Made by a program: the position numbers and the translations under genes. A DNA stretch of 64,000 nt. Source: Dermatophagoides farinae. Lineage: Eukaryota; Arthropoda; Arachnida; Sarcoptiformes; Pyroglyphidae. Where the stretch lies: positions 1,574,001 through 1,638,000 of the forward strand of contig NC_134680.1 in assembly GCF_024713945.1 (NCBI RefSeq), given 5' to 3'. Shown here piece after piece: positions 23,301 to 36,890 of this stretch. Under the pieces are notes generated by a model. The model ran no database searches, was not told the DNA's origin, and saw only the letters and a list, made by a program, of their open reading frames with translations. Every line of letters begins with the position of its first letter. Position 1 is the first letter of the stretch.

Positions 23301-26300
23301 ACTTGTCAGATTATGGCCAAAATATTGCTTAAGATGTGATATTTTTAACAGCATTATCTATTGATGATGATGGTCCAAATATAATCTATTGATTTAGAAA
23401 AAGTGATTAATATAATTTGAATTTGTAATCGAAAAACAAAAAATTTGTTCATAATTATTTTTCAAACAAATCACTAGTCTGTTTATGACCTTTAACAATG
23501 ATGATGATGATGATGATACACAATCGAATTTGTGATGATTTGTATTAGAAAATATTGATATTTTTTTTTGAAAAGCGAAATTTTGCTTTTTTTTATTCAA
23601 ATAAAAATTACAAAATTTACTAAATTTTTTTCCATTGTTTTATTCTCTGAAATTTCTATATCAATAATGCAGTGGGAATGTATTAGAACGCGAAAAGTAT
23701 TTTTTACGATCAGTGTGAGTCTGTGTGTGTATATGTGTGTGATCAATCATAATTCCATCCTTCGGGGGCTGTTTAAGCAATTGTTTTTTTTATATTTATT
23801 CGATCAATTTACAGTGAGAAATAGAGAGAGAGAGAGGAAGATTCCATACACACAGACAGACAGATTACATTTGAAAAGTATTTAATATGGCCATTATATA
23901 ATGATAATAATAATCAGAACAGATCAAATCAAATTAGTTTAGTTTAGTTTAGTTTTTTTCAAGCAAGTTTTAATTAAACAAATTCACCTTGAAGCAATGT
24001 GAATTTTTTTTCTGGAACTAAAGAAAAGTGTTTTATTTGCACACAAACATACACATGTGAATGATGTGTGTGTGTGTGTGTGTAAGAAACCCAAAAGATG
24101 AATCTTTGGCTAATTTAAAAACAAAATCAATTGATGATGTTAATAATGACCATAGCAATGGAAATTCATATGTTTTATAGTGGACATTTTACCTTTGGTA
24201 ATGTATGTCACCTATTTCGCTATAATCATAATTATTGTTATGATCAAGACTGATATCACATTGAAATCCATCATCATTAACAAAAGAAAAAAACAAGATT
24301 TTAATCTCGGATTTCTTTTCATTCATGATGTATGTAATATGCGTTTGCGTGTGTGTGTGTGTGTGTTCATGACAAATTTTTTTTTTCTTATATCTCTCAA
24401 CAAAAAGATGCAAATCATTGTTTATTTTTTTATATCTTCAAAATAAATAAAAATATTATTTTTTTTTGATGGCTTTAGGCAGCAAAAGCATTACAATATC
24501 TATATAGATGAATGATGTCCAGAAAAAAACCCGGGTGGTGTATCATCATCAATGGTCATTTCTTCAATTTCAATTTTATTCAAAATTCAATGATTCAATG
24601 ATTATGGTCATTTGTTGTTGTTGTTGTTGTTGTTGAGTGATGGGTGAATCCTTTGACCACATACATACATTCACACATCTACATAGACATTTATTTTATT
24701 TGCAAAAATTTTTTTTATCATCATCATCATAGTCGATGTCAGCTATTTATAGCAATTTATATTTATTTATTTATTTATATTCGATTTGGACATGGCCAGA
24801 AAAAATCTTTGTTATATAATAATGATGATTATATAAGAATAAAAACAGCCGACAAACTCTATATAGTCATTATAGTTTGAATATTTGAATTTTTTTGTTG
24901 TTGTTGTTGTTGTTGTTGTAATACATAAACATTTGCCCGTATCCATAAACATTATCCATTATTCATTCATTGAATTCAATCAATTTCATTATGGTTGTAG
25001 TGGTGGTCATTTTATTTGAGTTTATATGTTAGTTTATAAAAATTTTGTTATTGTTGGTCATCATCATCATCATTATTATTATTATTATTAGTTTTCATAA
25101 TTTGTATATCGTTTTTTTTTTGTAGCAATGGTTTGTAGAGAAAACGATTGACAATGTCATAGTTTGAACGATGTCATCATCAAACAATTGAACATTCATC
25201 ATTAGCATTGAACATGACAATTGACTATTACCATTATATAAATCGTAAATTAAATCTACCTTCAAAAGAATTTAATTTCGATTTTAAAATTACAGAAAAA
25301 AAATTCATTAACAACAAACGGAAAAGAAAAATCCAATTGTAAATTTTTCACTTGTAATTTTTTTTTCTGGAATTTATATGAATTTCTTAAAGAAAAAATT
25401 CAAGCTTTTGTAATGATGATAGGGGAGAAAAGGGAGAAAGAGAAGGGGAAAAAAGTTTTTCATATTTTTTTTTGTTGTTGAGCAACAAGTTGTTGATAAG
25501 AAAAAAAAAGCATTGAAAGTGGTTAAAAATAAAATGTTTGTATTCCATTCATACATTTTTCTCTTGATACAACAACTGAATTGAATTCAAATTATCAAAA
25601 TAATGATGATGATGATGATGGTTTGAATTGATGATATCTACTTGGGTTTTTTTTCATTTACATTGCCATCGGGACACACATCATCATCCAGATGAATTGA
25701 ATTGATCGATCGATATTGAAGAATCAATCATTCAAGATCATTTTATAGATGAAAAATGATTGTTGGTCGATCATCATTGCAATGACATTTACATCAATCG
25801 ATCGATCGAAAATGTAATGAAAAATTTAATTTATTAATGAAAAAAAAACGAATGAAAAGAAAATTAATCAATTCCAAGCAGATTTAGCTTCACCATCGGA
25901 TGTTGTTAAAGTTTAGTGTATTTGGAACCAACCTATATTAATCAATCAATTATAATCGATCGATGTATTATTAATTTGATTTTTATCCATTGAAAACAAA
26001 AACAAATTGGAAAAATTTGTAAACTCGAATCAATTTGAAATTAATTTGTTTCAGGGAGAACGAGAGAACAGGTAGGCAAGTTGCAGAAAAAAAACGACAA
26101 CAAAAATCTTAATAATCGCGATAAAATATAAACTCAGATTTTTATCAAGGAGTGTAGTTGATCATCATCATCATCAGATGATGATGACCAAAAAAAAAAT
26201 AATATGATCAATTGCTACTTGATTATTTCAATCACACCTGTTGCTGCTCCTTGTTTTTTTTGTTGTCGGGATTTTTGAATTTTATTTCAATTTTTTTTTT

Positions 26301-26735
26301 TTTTTTGATTGAATTATTTGTCTGGTTATTATTATTATTTGTCAATATTATTAATAATAAACTATTAGCCAGAGAGAGAGAGAGAGAGTTCATCATACCT
26401 GAAAAAAATGTATAATGAATTCAACAACAACATGAAGAAAATCAACATTTTTTTCCTATCGAAACAAAACAAAACAAAAAAATACTGAATGGAATGTTGA
26501 ATGTGTTGTTTTTGTATGTCAGTCAGCCAGTCAGTCACTAAGTTAGTCGATCATAGACTTAAACTTAGGCTTTTCTTTTGTATTGTTGGCTTGGTTTGGG
26601 TTCAGTATCATCATCATCATCATTCAGGTGATAATGTAATATTTTTTTTTCTTCTTCTTCTTCACTGTCTCAGGTGTGTATATACATACAGGTAGCATTT
26701 TCTCCTTTCTTCCATCATCATTATCGTTTCGGGTA

Positions 26736-26769
<34 letters not shown>

Positions 26770-27824
26770 AGGTCAAAATACTGTTTGTCTGGTAACGGTT
26801 CAATAAATTCTTGGCCTGAAAAAAAAAATAAATGAACAACAACAAAAAGAAGCTTAACCATTAATCAAAAAGAGGGGCATCAAATCCAATGACCAAAAAA
26901 AACGAGGAAAAAACAGCGAAATTCGGCGGGCTCTTTTTTTCTGGGGATTCATTTGGTTAGTTTTTTTTCGTTGTTATATTTTTTCTTGCTTTCTTTATAC
27001 ATTTATATGAGAAGAAAAGAGAAGAATTTCGCGAATGAAAATCTTTTTTTTTTGTAAAAGAGACGAAAAAAAAATCTGGACAAAAAGAGGTAGCCATCAC
27101 TATTAGTTGAATAGGTGTGGCAGTAGTAGTTGGAGTAGTAGCGGTAAATATTCATTTGGTACATTTCAGGTTGATGATGATGATGTTTTCCAATATTTGG
27201 TTGCGCCAATAAGTTATTTGTGTGTATGTGTGTGTGTGTGTCATATATAAAATCACTTGACATTAACCAAATTGGCTTACATTTTCATTCAGGTCATCGT
27301 TTGATCGACTAGTGTGTGTTTTATATAATATATTTACGTACGTCAAAGTGTTAAGTTTGTAATAATTTGTCAAATGTTAGAATTGGAGTTAATCTGTTCG
27401 TTGAAAGAAAAATAACGGTAGAAAAAAAAATTGTTCGATTTGATTGACCAACGAATTTTATTACTATATAAATCGGTGGCCGAAACACTGTGTGTGTGTG
27501 TGTGTCATGTGTGGCCACCATCATTCGATTTATTTTATCATGTAACAACAACCCTGGACAATCGAATATTTTGATTTGAGAAAAAAAAATATCAAACAAA
27601 TCACCGAAAAAAAATGTGGCTAAACTTTTAAAAATTTGTTTTTTTCTTTACTCACTGTTACTATTGTTGTTGTTGTTGTTGTTGTTGTTATTAATTATTT
27701 CTTTATCATTGTCAACTGGATTTTTTTATCTGGTTTTTTTTCATTATTTACCGTTGAACCTCGTTTGTTGTTTTACGCAAACAACAACAACAACAACAAC
27801 AACATCAACAAAAAAGCAAAAAAA
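20309..27824. other. 7.5 kb gene-free, simple-repeat-rich region
   Basis: No splice-compatible or family-like coding sequence was found on either strand. It contains many short tracts: (ATG/CAT)n, (TTG/CAA)n, (GA)n near 20958-20974 and 26371-26388, (GT)n and poly-T. The only non-repeat oddity is a GC-richer patch at 21944-22040. The low end should include the AP5B1 promoter, the high end the promoter of the secreted-protein gene. Confidence 0.55.
21944..22040. mobile_element. possible fragment of a DNA transposon/MITE with a CAGTGGCGGAT-type end
   Basis: The minus strand from 22040 reads CAGTGGCGGATCTACC, like the terminal repeats seen on hAT-like nonautonomous elements in animals. The opposite edge (CACTAGCGACGGTGGGCC at 21944) is only loosely similar, and I see no convincing target-site duplication. 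The G+C content (GGACCCTGGGCCC and neighbours) is far above the surroundings. An old fragment is plausible; it is not proven. Confidence 0.35.
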
Positions 27825-30800
27825 ATGAATTATCAACATTATTATTATCAAAGATTTCAACAATCTTGTATTACCAAAAGAAGAACAATAATAATAAAAA
27901 AATCATTATCAAAAATGTTATTCAAATTAATATTATTTACATCGACATTTTGTCTAATATGGCAACAACTACAATTAGTACATGGAAATAATGATCAAAA
28001 TCAAAATATTACAATGAAAATTTATCATACAAAAAATTATTATACCCATCATCAACAAGAACAACAACAACAACAACAACAACAAAAAGATCAAGATCAT
28101 CATCGAACAGGTTTGTAAATTAAATTCTAAATGAATGAAATAATTTTATTCTTGTATGAAAATTAGTTGAAAAAGTAAATTAAAAAGATAACAATAAACA
28201 CTTTTTAGAAAGAATAATTGAATGTATGTGTTTATCAGGTGTAATTGTCACATATTTATACAATTGTCCATTTTATTTATTTTTAAATGATGACAACAAA
28301 TGATAATTTGACCTGATTGAAATGATTAATTAATTTAATGTTCATGGTATTTTAATGTTCTGACCTAAAGACAATGATAATGAGCGTACATATCCACAAT
28401 GTCAAAAATGTTGATTACCATTTCAAAATGGCTGTAGGGAAAAATTCCGAAAAAGAAAATCAAATCTCAATCAAAAAAAAGAAGATTAATTGTGTGTTTG
28501 GGTGACCGGTTTAATTTTGATTTATAGAACTAGATCATTGATTTTTTTTTGTTCTGTTTCCTGGTATTCACAAATCGACCGATGATAAAAGATTTGATGT
28601 ACGATGATAGAATAATCATGTTGAAAATCACTGTTTTTTCATTGATTCATTGATATTTTATTATTCATTGGCAATTATTTTATTCAAATTTTTTTAAATA
28701 AAATAAGTAAAAATAATCAATGGATGAAATGTGAATAGGCACACACACACACACTGGAGGCACAAATGATGATTGATTTAATTCAATGAATTATTATTTT
28801 TTTTTTTGAATCATCATCGATCAATCTTTATTTTTGCCATCGTGATGAAAATCATAACCATTGTGTGTTTTTTGTTTATTATGCATTTTTAACCGTAAAA
28901 ACATACAAAATGAATGAATAAAAAGATCAAATGTCAAGAACTAAATCGGTGTTGAAATCTTGCTGTAATAGTTAATCAGTGAACAGGATTAATGAAATGA
29001 ACGAATGAATAAATTAAAAATTCTTTTATTTGATTTTAAATTCATTATTTTGAGTGAAATTGGTTCTAATTTGATTGAAAAATTCCAAATAAATTTCAAA
29101 CAAACATTGTGTGCGTGTACGGTGTTCATCAAATGTGCATAGATATTCAAATGTCAATAGTTTGGCAGGTCAACTTTTTTTTCGGTTATTTTTCCTTACA
29201 ATTTATCAGGTTAATAATCTTGAAAGAAAAAATTCTTGACCATTTTAAGTGTTAAACATTTATTTTCATCATCATCATAATAAATCGAATCCATTTATCA
29301 TTATTTTGATTGTTTGATCAAACTCTATCGATTTGTTGTTGATGATGATGATGATGATTTGATTGAGATTTTTTTTTCAATCGATTCAACCAATGACAAC
29401 TATTCAACATTATGTGATCAATTGAATGAATGAAAGAACATTATTCACACAAGTTTTTTCTATGTGAATGACAGTACCAAAAATCGATAAATCGGTCAAT
29501 CGATCGATTATTGAACCAACATTCCATGGCCAATCATCATCATCATCATCGTATTGAATCAAAAATAATAAGATAAATAGAAAAAAACGAACATCTATTG
29601 ATGTGATGTCTATATGATGAATGTATGTATTGAACATTTATTTGATCAAATACAAATTCGAATGGTCATTCATATTCAAAGAGTAGGTCATTGATGATGA
29701 TGATGATGATTGTGGTCATCATTTTGGGTTAAGAAGGATTTCAACAACAACTCAACCAGCCAAAAATTGATGTTTAAATTTGACAAACAAAAAAAAAATA
29801 GTTATTTTTGTCGAGAAAAAAAAATGTCGGCATCAATTTCAGAATAAATAAGAAAATTCACCAAAAAGTATTTATTCATATCATCCAAATGATTTGGTAA
29901 TTAATCAATTAAACAATTATCCATTCGATGACGATCATTTTATCATCAAATTACTTTCTCAATGCGACATTCTAAGTGTTAACAAAGCTATCAGAAATAA
30001 AAAGTGCACATAACTGGTTACTGGTATAGTACATTATTATTATTTAGAGCAATTTCAATATGACAAAATAATAACCAGAAAAAAAAATTCATCAAGATTA
30101 ACATAGATGTTGGGATAGATAGATTTGAGATAAGTTGTTTTTTTTCCAATGATCATCATTATCATCATAGTGTTCACATTTTTTTTATGTGTGTCTAATT
30201 TTCACTAAAATATAGGGAATAGTATAATGACAATGAGAAAAGTCAAAAATAGGGTTAAATCTTTTTGTATTTTTTTTTTTTTATTTTCTTCAATAGATTA
30301 TCATTATTATTGTTCACTCAATTAACTATCTATCTATCTATCTATCTATCTAACACACTCATTCACTATCTATCTAAATCTACATTATCTAATCTGTGAA
30401 TGTATATTATGTGTGTGTGTGTGTATGCATATTTCTGCAAATCAAGAGTAACCTTTTTTTTCTCTCTTATTTCATTCACACATACACACACACACACACA
30501 AATAGCAAAAGAAATATATAATATAATATATGAAATGATAATAATGATGAACGAATAATGAATATTTCTTTTTTTTTCATTTCTTTATATATTTTTTTTT
30601 TTTTTGCTACCTGTAAAATAACCATAATAATAATAATAATATAATGTAGGTTATCTACATTCGCATCAACAACAACATAATCATTCACCACCAACAACAA
30701 CAACCGGTATTAATATTAATAATAATAATGGCGAAGGTGGTAGTAGTAGTAGTAGTAGCATTAATAATAATAATAATATGATGATAATGGATCAACAACA

Positions 30801-31287
30801 ACAGGTAGCCAACATCAATAGCCAGAAGGATAATAATAATCATCAACATCATCATATTAAAACTATTTTACCATCATCACCATCATCACAATTACAATCA
30901 ACATCATCGGGATTTATACCGATTGCCAAACCAACAATAATATCCACCTCTTCGTCAAACAATAATGAAAGAAATGCCAATAATCTTTTACAACAACAAC
31001 ATAATCCTCTTCATTTAAATCATCATCATCATCATCATCATCATGATTATAATGATAATCAACACCAACATCATCATCATCAAATTCATCATAATAATCA
31101 TCCATATCAACAACAGGTTTTAATTGTTTTTCTTTTCTTTTTTTCATGCATATATACACACCACATACACACACACACACACACATTTTTCCATTCATTC
31201 ATTCATTCATGAATTAAATTGAACAAGATAAAAAAAATGAATGAATGAAATTTATAACAACGAAAAAAAAAATCGAATAAGAAGTTT

Positions 31288-31333
<46 letters not shown>

Positions 31334-34300
31334 ATACAGACATTCACGCATACAGATCAAGATTTTAAGAGAAAGAAAATGGTCTTGGATAATTTAAATT
31401 GAAGAATCTTGATTTATTCATTTAACACATACACACAAGGACAATCTTGATTGTTAATTCTTAGAGATTATATAATTAATCGGTAATGAACAGCAACGAC
31501 AACAACAACAACAAATAGAAAATGAAATGTAATGGAAATTAAACTAAAACTTTAACTAAACTAAATAGATCGAACGGAATGTGTGTGTGTGTGTGTGTGA
31601 AAATAACAACAAACGAAGAAGAAGAAGAAGAGGAATTTTGAAAATAAATGTTAATGGCCATACAGAAAAAAAACCGTTTGTTGTATCTATTTTTAGTAGT
31701 CATCATTTGAAAAAAAAAGAAAAAAGAGATTCATATATAGTTAGTTCAGCCTGTTGTTATTTGATTGAAATGAATCAAATATTATATCGGTTTCTATTCT
31801 CTCTCTCTCTTTATCTTTCTAAAAAATTTCTTGAATCACGAAATTTTGTTTCTGTTGTTGTTATTGTTATTATGTTAGTCATTGGGTTTCAGGTTCATGC
31901 ATGCATGCAATGTATTCATTTGAATGTAATATTATTACATAACATATATATATAAACATACACACCTTATATTATAGTGATGAATATTATTACGGTTCAT
32001 TTACTAATGGCACCAATTTTTCTTTTTTAAATCTGGTTTTTTTTCTATTTTTCTCATTTTTCAACAAAAAAAATAGGATCAAACTTCGGATATGAATAGC
32101 ATTAATCCTGTATATCATGATGGCAGTAATAGTGTTAATAATAATAATGGTGATCAATCATTATATCATTCACATCATCCACATTCACATCATTCACAGA
32201 TACAACCATCAGCATCTGAATTACAGGCAAAAAATGCTGATGAATTATTTAAAGAATTTGCTGCCGGTTATAGTAATTTAAATGGTATGGATAATTTTTT
32301 TGAAGAATCTTCTTCATCATCAAATGAAAGACCTGAAACGATTGGTGGTGGTGGCCATCATTTTTTAAAAACATCATATCCATCAATCAATCAAGATGGT
32401 AGTGGTGTCAGTAATGTTGGAATATCTAAATATATGGCTACAAATGGTGTCGGTGATGATGTAATGACATCATCGAATGATAGTCCAATGATTTCTTCCG
32501 ATTCAGATATTGGTGGTGGTCATTATACAAAATCATCACCATCATCTTCATCATCATCACAGCCTTATTCGATGTATAGTACTGAAGATAATCATCAAAT
32601 GTATCCACCATCGATTAGTCATCATCATCATCATCCTCATCATCATCATACGACAACAACTGATTTTCATTCAACGAATGATCATCAAGGAAATGATAAT
32701 GATATGCATAATCTAATGAGTTCATTATCATCAAATGATGGTGGTTCTAGCTATATAAAGAATGCTATTATGAATGAATTCTCCAATCTTAGTCCAGCTG
32801 ATTTTGGTTCATTCTCCGATATGTCACCATCAATGAATAATGGTGTTGGTGATAATAACGGTGTTGGTAATAGTATGAATCCAATAAACGGTATAGCTGG
32901 ATTTCAACCAGCACCGGAAGGAGGACAGTTACCGGCACCACCAGGTTATAAACATGTTGGCTATATAACAATACCGGCTGGCGCTGCAAATCTACCAAAT
33001 ATGATATCACGACCACCGAATGGACTACCAATCATACGTCCTATATCACAATCACAATCATCATCGAATGGCGGTAACCAAAAAGATAAAAATAAAGATG
33101 GCAAAAAAATTCAGGATCAAAAAATGTCCGAATCAAAACCAGTACGAAGTTTATTGAGTAAATTAAATCCATTGAATATGTTACGGCGATTACGACAACG
33201 ACGTGAACGACGACAAACAACTGATGCCAGTAGTACAAATGATTATATGCCATCATATCAATCGGCAAAATACGGACATGGAAATTATCATACTATGGCA
33301 AGTAATTCTTATCCATCAATGTCATATCCAACCGGATATAGTAGCCTATCCGGTTTAGGCGGAATGTCCGGTCTTGGTGGAATGTATGCAGCAATGAGTA
33401 GTATGTCATCACCATTATATATGCCATATGGTTATACTGGTGGTTATGGTACAAGTGCATATGGTGGTTATAGTGCTTCTCCTTATATTCGTAATCCAGC
33501 AGCAGATATGAATTATGCAGCAACTGCTCAATCAGCAATGGCATTACCAATGATGATGCCTATGGCCGGTTATGGTGCCGCATATCCACCATTAGGTTTA
33601 GCTGCTTATGGTGCATACGGTGCTTATCCGGGTGGTCAACATCCAGGTATGGTTCAACAATCAGCCGCTTCATCATCATCAGGTTCATCATCTGGCTCGT
33701 CATCTGGATCATCATCTGGTTCATCAACAAATGATCAGGTTAGTTCAGCATTGGCTGGACAAACATTGCCTGGTGGTATCAATCTATCTGATCTACTCAA
33801 AGATGAAGAAGAGGAAGAACCATCAAAATTCAAAAAATTTATTAGTTATCTAAATCCAGTGAATGTATTTAAACGTTTCCGTAATAATACATCAGGTGAT
33901 GAACGTAAACGAATGGGACTACATCGTAAAAGACGTCAAATTGATCTCTATGAATTGATCGATCATGATACGATCAGAAAATATCGTCTACATAAACGTG
34001 ATGCAAATATCAATAATAATGATGATGATGATATCGGTAATCTTGATGATCAAAGAGATAATTTAACAATCGATGATTTTGATCATAACAACAACAACGT
34101 AACATCAATTACTAATAATGATAAAAATAATACTGATGGTGATAATGATCAACCGGAAACAGAATTCCTAACACATTTGGATACAATACCAAAAGTATCA
34201 CATGATTCATGGCGTCAAATAAAATCATCACAATCATCGATGAAACGATCAAAAATGCCATCAATGGGTAGTCGAAATTTTGAATTAATTCGTGGTGGTA

Positions 34301-34725
34301 CATATCGTGGTAATAGTAATATCGGTGGCAGTAGTAGCAGTAGTATTGATAGTAGCAATATTGGATATCGATCAACAATAATGGATGAAAATTTGGATGA
34401 AAATTTCGATTCCGATAATAATAATCATCATAATCATAATCATCAGAATAGTTCACCATTAATAACTGATCAATTGATTCAATTCAATAATAATAATAAT
34501 AATAATGTACAACCAGAATTGATGGGATTTCAAGGTTTTAATCATCATAATCATCTATCATTTCATCATCCATTTTTAGCTAAATCTGAAAAATCGGCTA
34601 AACATTTAACAGATAATAATAATAATAATGGTGATGAAGATAATAAACAAACAAATAATAATAATGATGGCCAGCTATTAATAAGTGGTGATCATGATTA
34701 TGATGATGATCGCCATACATCTTGA
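27825..34725 (+). CDS. large secreted Asn/His/Ser-rich protein with duplicated basic motif; family not recognised
   Basis: Three exons, 27825-28110, 30650-31116 and 32077-34725, with matching phases (1, 0) and GT...AG introns of 2539 and 960 bp, give 1133 aa. A second ATG at 27915 starts an excellent signal peptide (MLFKLILFTSTFCLIWQQ...VHG), so secretion or surface deposition is likely. The chain is mostly low-complexity: poly-Gln, poly-His, poly-Asn, Ser/Gly repeats. Ordered islands: about residues 527-570 (QPAPEGGQLPAPPGYKHVGYITIP); a Lys/Arg-rich segment SLLSKLNPLNMLRRLRQR (from about 609); a Gly/Tyr/Ala/Met-rich block (about 650-775, GYG, YGAY repeats) like cuticle or silk proteins; and a second copy KKFISYLNPVNVFKRFR (from about 836). 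RERRQ, HRKRRQ and LHKRD sites suggest proprotein cleavage. A cuticle/matrix protein or a precursor processed into pieces are both possible. Function unknown; the exon joins are inferred. Confidence 0.66.
28111..30649 (+). other. first intron of the secreted-protein gene
   Basis: 2.5 kb, long for this window. It contains (ATG)n and (GT)n tracts, a (CTAT)n tract at about 30327-30352 and no supported coding sequence. The donor is gtttgt after 28110; the acceptor is atgtag before 30650. Confidence 0.55.
31117..32076 (+). other. second intron of the secreted-protein gene
   Basis: 960 bp with (CA)n, a roughly 40-bp (GA)n tract at 31290-31329, (GAA)n near 31615-31631 and a (GT)n tract. No coding sequence supported. 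Confidence 0.55.
31290..31329. repeat. (GA)n microsatellite
   Basis: About 20 GA units, the longest dinucleotide tract noted, inside the second intron of the secreted-protein gene. Confidence 0.9.
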
Positions 34726-36469
34726 AATTTTTTTTGTTCTCTCTCTCTCTCTGTTTCCTTTTAGGCTCAACTAAACGGTGTTTTTTTCTTTTGTTAATTT
34801 TTTAATCAATTTCATTTTGAATCAATTAAAATCAATTGATCAGATGATTTAATTCAAAATTTTGACGAAAAAAAAACCAGAAAAAAAACAACAACAAAAC
34901 AAAACGAAACAATATTTATCCAGAATGTTAATTCCAGAAATTTTCAACATTTCTTCCATATTGAATTGCAATCACACAATCATTATAATTAGTCAATTTT
35001 ACACATTTATAACCATAATATATACACCATTTACATATATACACAAACACACAATTTTTTTTTATTCTATTGATATTTTCAAATTCTCAAATTTTTTTTC
35101 CTTAAAAAAATTCTTTTCATCTTCAAAAAAAAATCAAAATCAAGATGTGTACATAATAATCAACAACAACAATACTATTAGAAGTGGAACAATGACAAAA
35201 ACTTTGAAGATTTTTTTTTCATCATTTTTTTACATTAATCATATCAGATGATTTTTTTTTCAAATCTCAAACAAACAATTTACATTGCTCATCCATTCGA
35301 TTTTTTTTCCAATTTTGATCATCATCATCATCATCATCATCAACATCTTTGTCAATTGTGTGTGTGTGTGTATGTCTCACAAGGAAAAGTCATGAAGGTT
35401 ATACCTTCCATCCATTTTTTTTCATTCTTGTTCATTCTTTTCTCACATTTTTATTCATCGTTTTTTTCTGAAACATTTTTTTTCAATTCAATTTCTAATT
35501 CTTTTGATATTTATTATTTAAACTTTTTTCTCCAATTGCTGGATAAATTATTTCAAATGAAATTTATTGATTTTTTTTTTCCACACTCAAATACACCAAC
35601 ACCAACACGAAACAAACATGAAATCCTTATTAAACCATATTGTTTCAAACTAACATACACTACACGACAAACACAACTGTCAACAGAACTTCTTTGATTT
35701 TTTTTCATCTCAAATTCTACAACCAAAAAAAAAACGACAATTTGCTTTTTTTTACCTTTCCAAAATTTCAATTATTATGTCATTCATGATAAACGCTCAA
35801 AATATATAAATCATCATCTACTTAATATTCAATTTGAATTTTTTTCCACTCTCACTTCTCATTTTTTTTCTATGATTTATTCATTCATATTTTTCTTTTT
35901 GATATTCTGAACTAATCTCATCATCGTCTTCATCATCATCATCATCATCATTTTTTTCATTTCACTTTTTTTTTGATTGCATAAAAATTATATTTTTTTT
36001 TACCATAAATATTGAAATTATATATTTGAAAATTTGATTATGAAATAAAAATCATCATTTTTTTAAAAGAAAAAAAAATTGATAAAATTTGAAATGCGAA
36101 AAATTTTGCGCCAAACTTTTAATTCAAAACTAATATACTGCCATCTATCCTTTTTAAAATTAGTTACAAGTATGCACATGCGTAAATTATTGCATACTCA
36201 ATTGAGCGACGTTTTTTTCTGTGTATATTTTCCTCTTCCGTTGTTTGCTCGCTTCTTTCACTCACTCACTCACTCACTCATTCACTCATTGACGAAAACA
36301 CACACGTGGTTTTTCAGTTGTATTGTTCTCAAATCTCCGAAAAAATTATCATTTCTGAGCTAAGGCAAAAAAATTTTTTTTTTTTTGCAACTTTACACAC
36401 GAATCCACATTTGAAAAAAAATATTTTTTTTGATTTCATCTTTAAAAATTTCAAATCGACAACCGAAAA
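34726..36469. other. intergenic between the secreted-protein gene and RPLP1
   Basis: T-rich, with (CAT)n tracts near 35320-35342 and 35931-35950. It should hold the 3' UTR of the upstream gene and the RPLP1 promoter. No gene is supported. Confidence 0.5.
36231..36290 (+). promoter_or_regulatory. pyrimidine-rich stretch, candidate RPLP1 promoter/5' UTR start
   Basis: Ribosomal-protein genes of animals start transcription in a pyrimidine tract (TCT initiator). Here TCCTCTTCCG at 36231 and CTTCTTTCACTC at 36251 fit that pattern, followed by a (CACT)n repeat at about 36259-36280. Choice of start site is a guess; it lies about 200 bp above the ATG. Confidence 0.28.
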
Positions 36470-36829
36470 ATGTCTATCAACGAACTTGCTTGTGTATATG
36501 CTTCATTGATCCTTCAGGATGATGATGTGGCTATCACTTCGGAAAAAATCCAAACAATTTTGAAAACAGCCAACGTTGATGTTGAACCATATTGGCCCGG
36601 TTTATTCGCCAAAGCATTGGAAAATATCGATGTCAAAGGTTTGATTACAAATGTTGGATCGGGTGTTGGTGGTGCACCGGCAGCTGCTGGTGTTGGTGGT
36701 GCCGTATCTGCCGCTGCTGCAGGAGGTGATGGAGCCGCAGCTGATGATGCTAAAGATAAGAAAAAGGAAAAAGAAGCCGAACCAGAATCCGAAGAAGATG
36801 ATGATATGGGTTTCGGTCTTTTTGATTAA
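36470..36829 (+). CDS. RPLP1: 60S acidic ribosomal protein P1
   Basis: Stalk protein of the large ribosomal subunit; pairs with P2 and docks on P0 to recruit translation factors. Single uninterrupted coding exon, 119 aa, the usual P1 size. Seen: N-terminal dimerisation domain ([44 protein letters not shown]), an Ala/Gly hinge (GGAPAAAG...AAAAGG), a charged KDKKKEKE segment, and the invariant C-terminal tail [12 protein letters not shown] that contacts elongation factors. The Kozak context (cgaaaaATGtc) is good. A poly(A) signal lies 56 bp after the stop. Confidence 0.98.
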   Translation: MSINELACVYASLILQDDDVAITSEKIQTILKTANVDVEPYWPGLFAKALENIDVKGLITNVGSGVGGAPAAAGVGGAVSAAAAGGDGAAADDAKDKKKEKEAEPESEEDDDMGFGLFD

Positions 36830-36884
36830 AACATTTTTGTTTATTGAACTAACAACAACCAATCCCGTATTTTGATTTTGATCT

Positions 36885-36890
36885 AATAAA
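36885..36890 (+). terminator. AATAAA poly(A) signal of RPLP1
   Basis: Canonical hexamer shortly after the RPLP1 stop codon in a T-rich 3' UTR. Confidence 0.7.

Noticed and set aside
27616-27828. ORF with a poly-Leu stretch resembling a signal peptide
   Set aside because: The Leu run is a translation of a (TTG)n microsatellite; the overlapping frame from 27825 has a genuine signal peptide and splice donor.
31021-31090. Poly-His/poly-Asp translations around (CAT)n and (ATG)n tracts across the window
   Set aside because: These are microsatellite shadows in all frames; only those inside phase-matched exons were kept.
33293-33550. Minus-strand ORFs antisense to the large exon of the secreted gene
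   Set aside because: They mirror the repetitive CAT/GGT codons of the coding strand and have no independent support.
35248-35697. 149-codon Phe/Ser-rich ORF
   Set aside because: It arises from T-rich intergenic DNA with poly-T runs and a (CAT)n tract; no similarity or splice signals.
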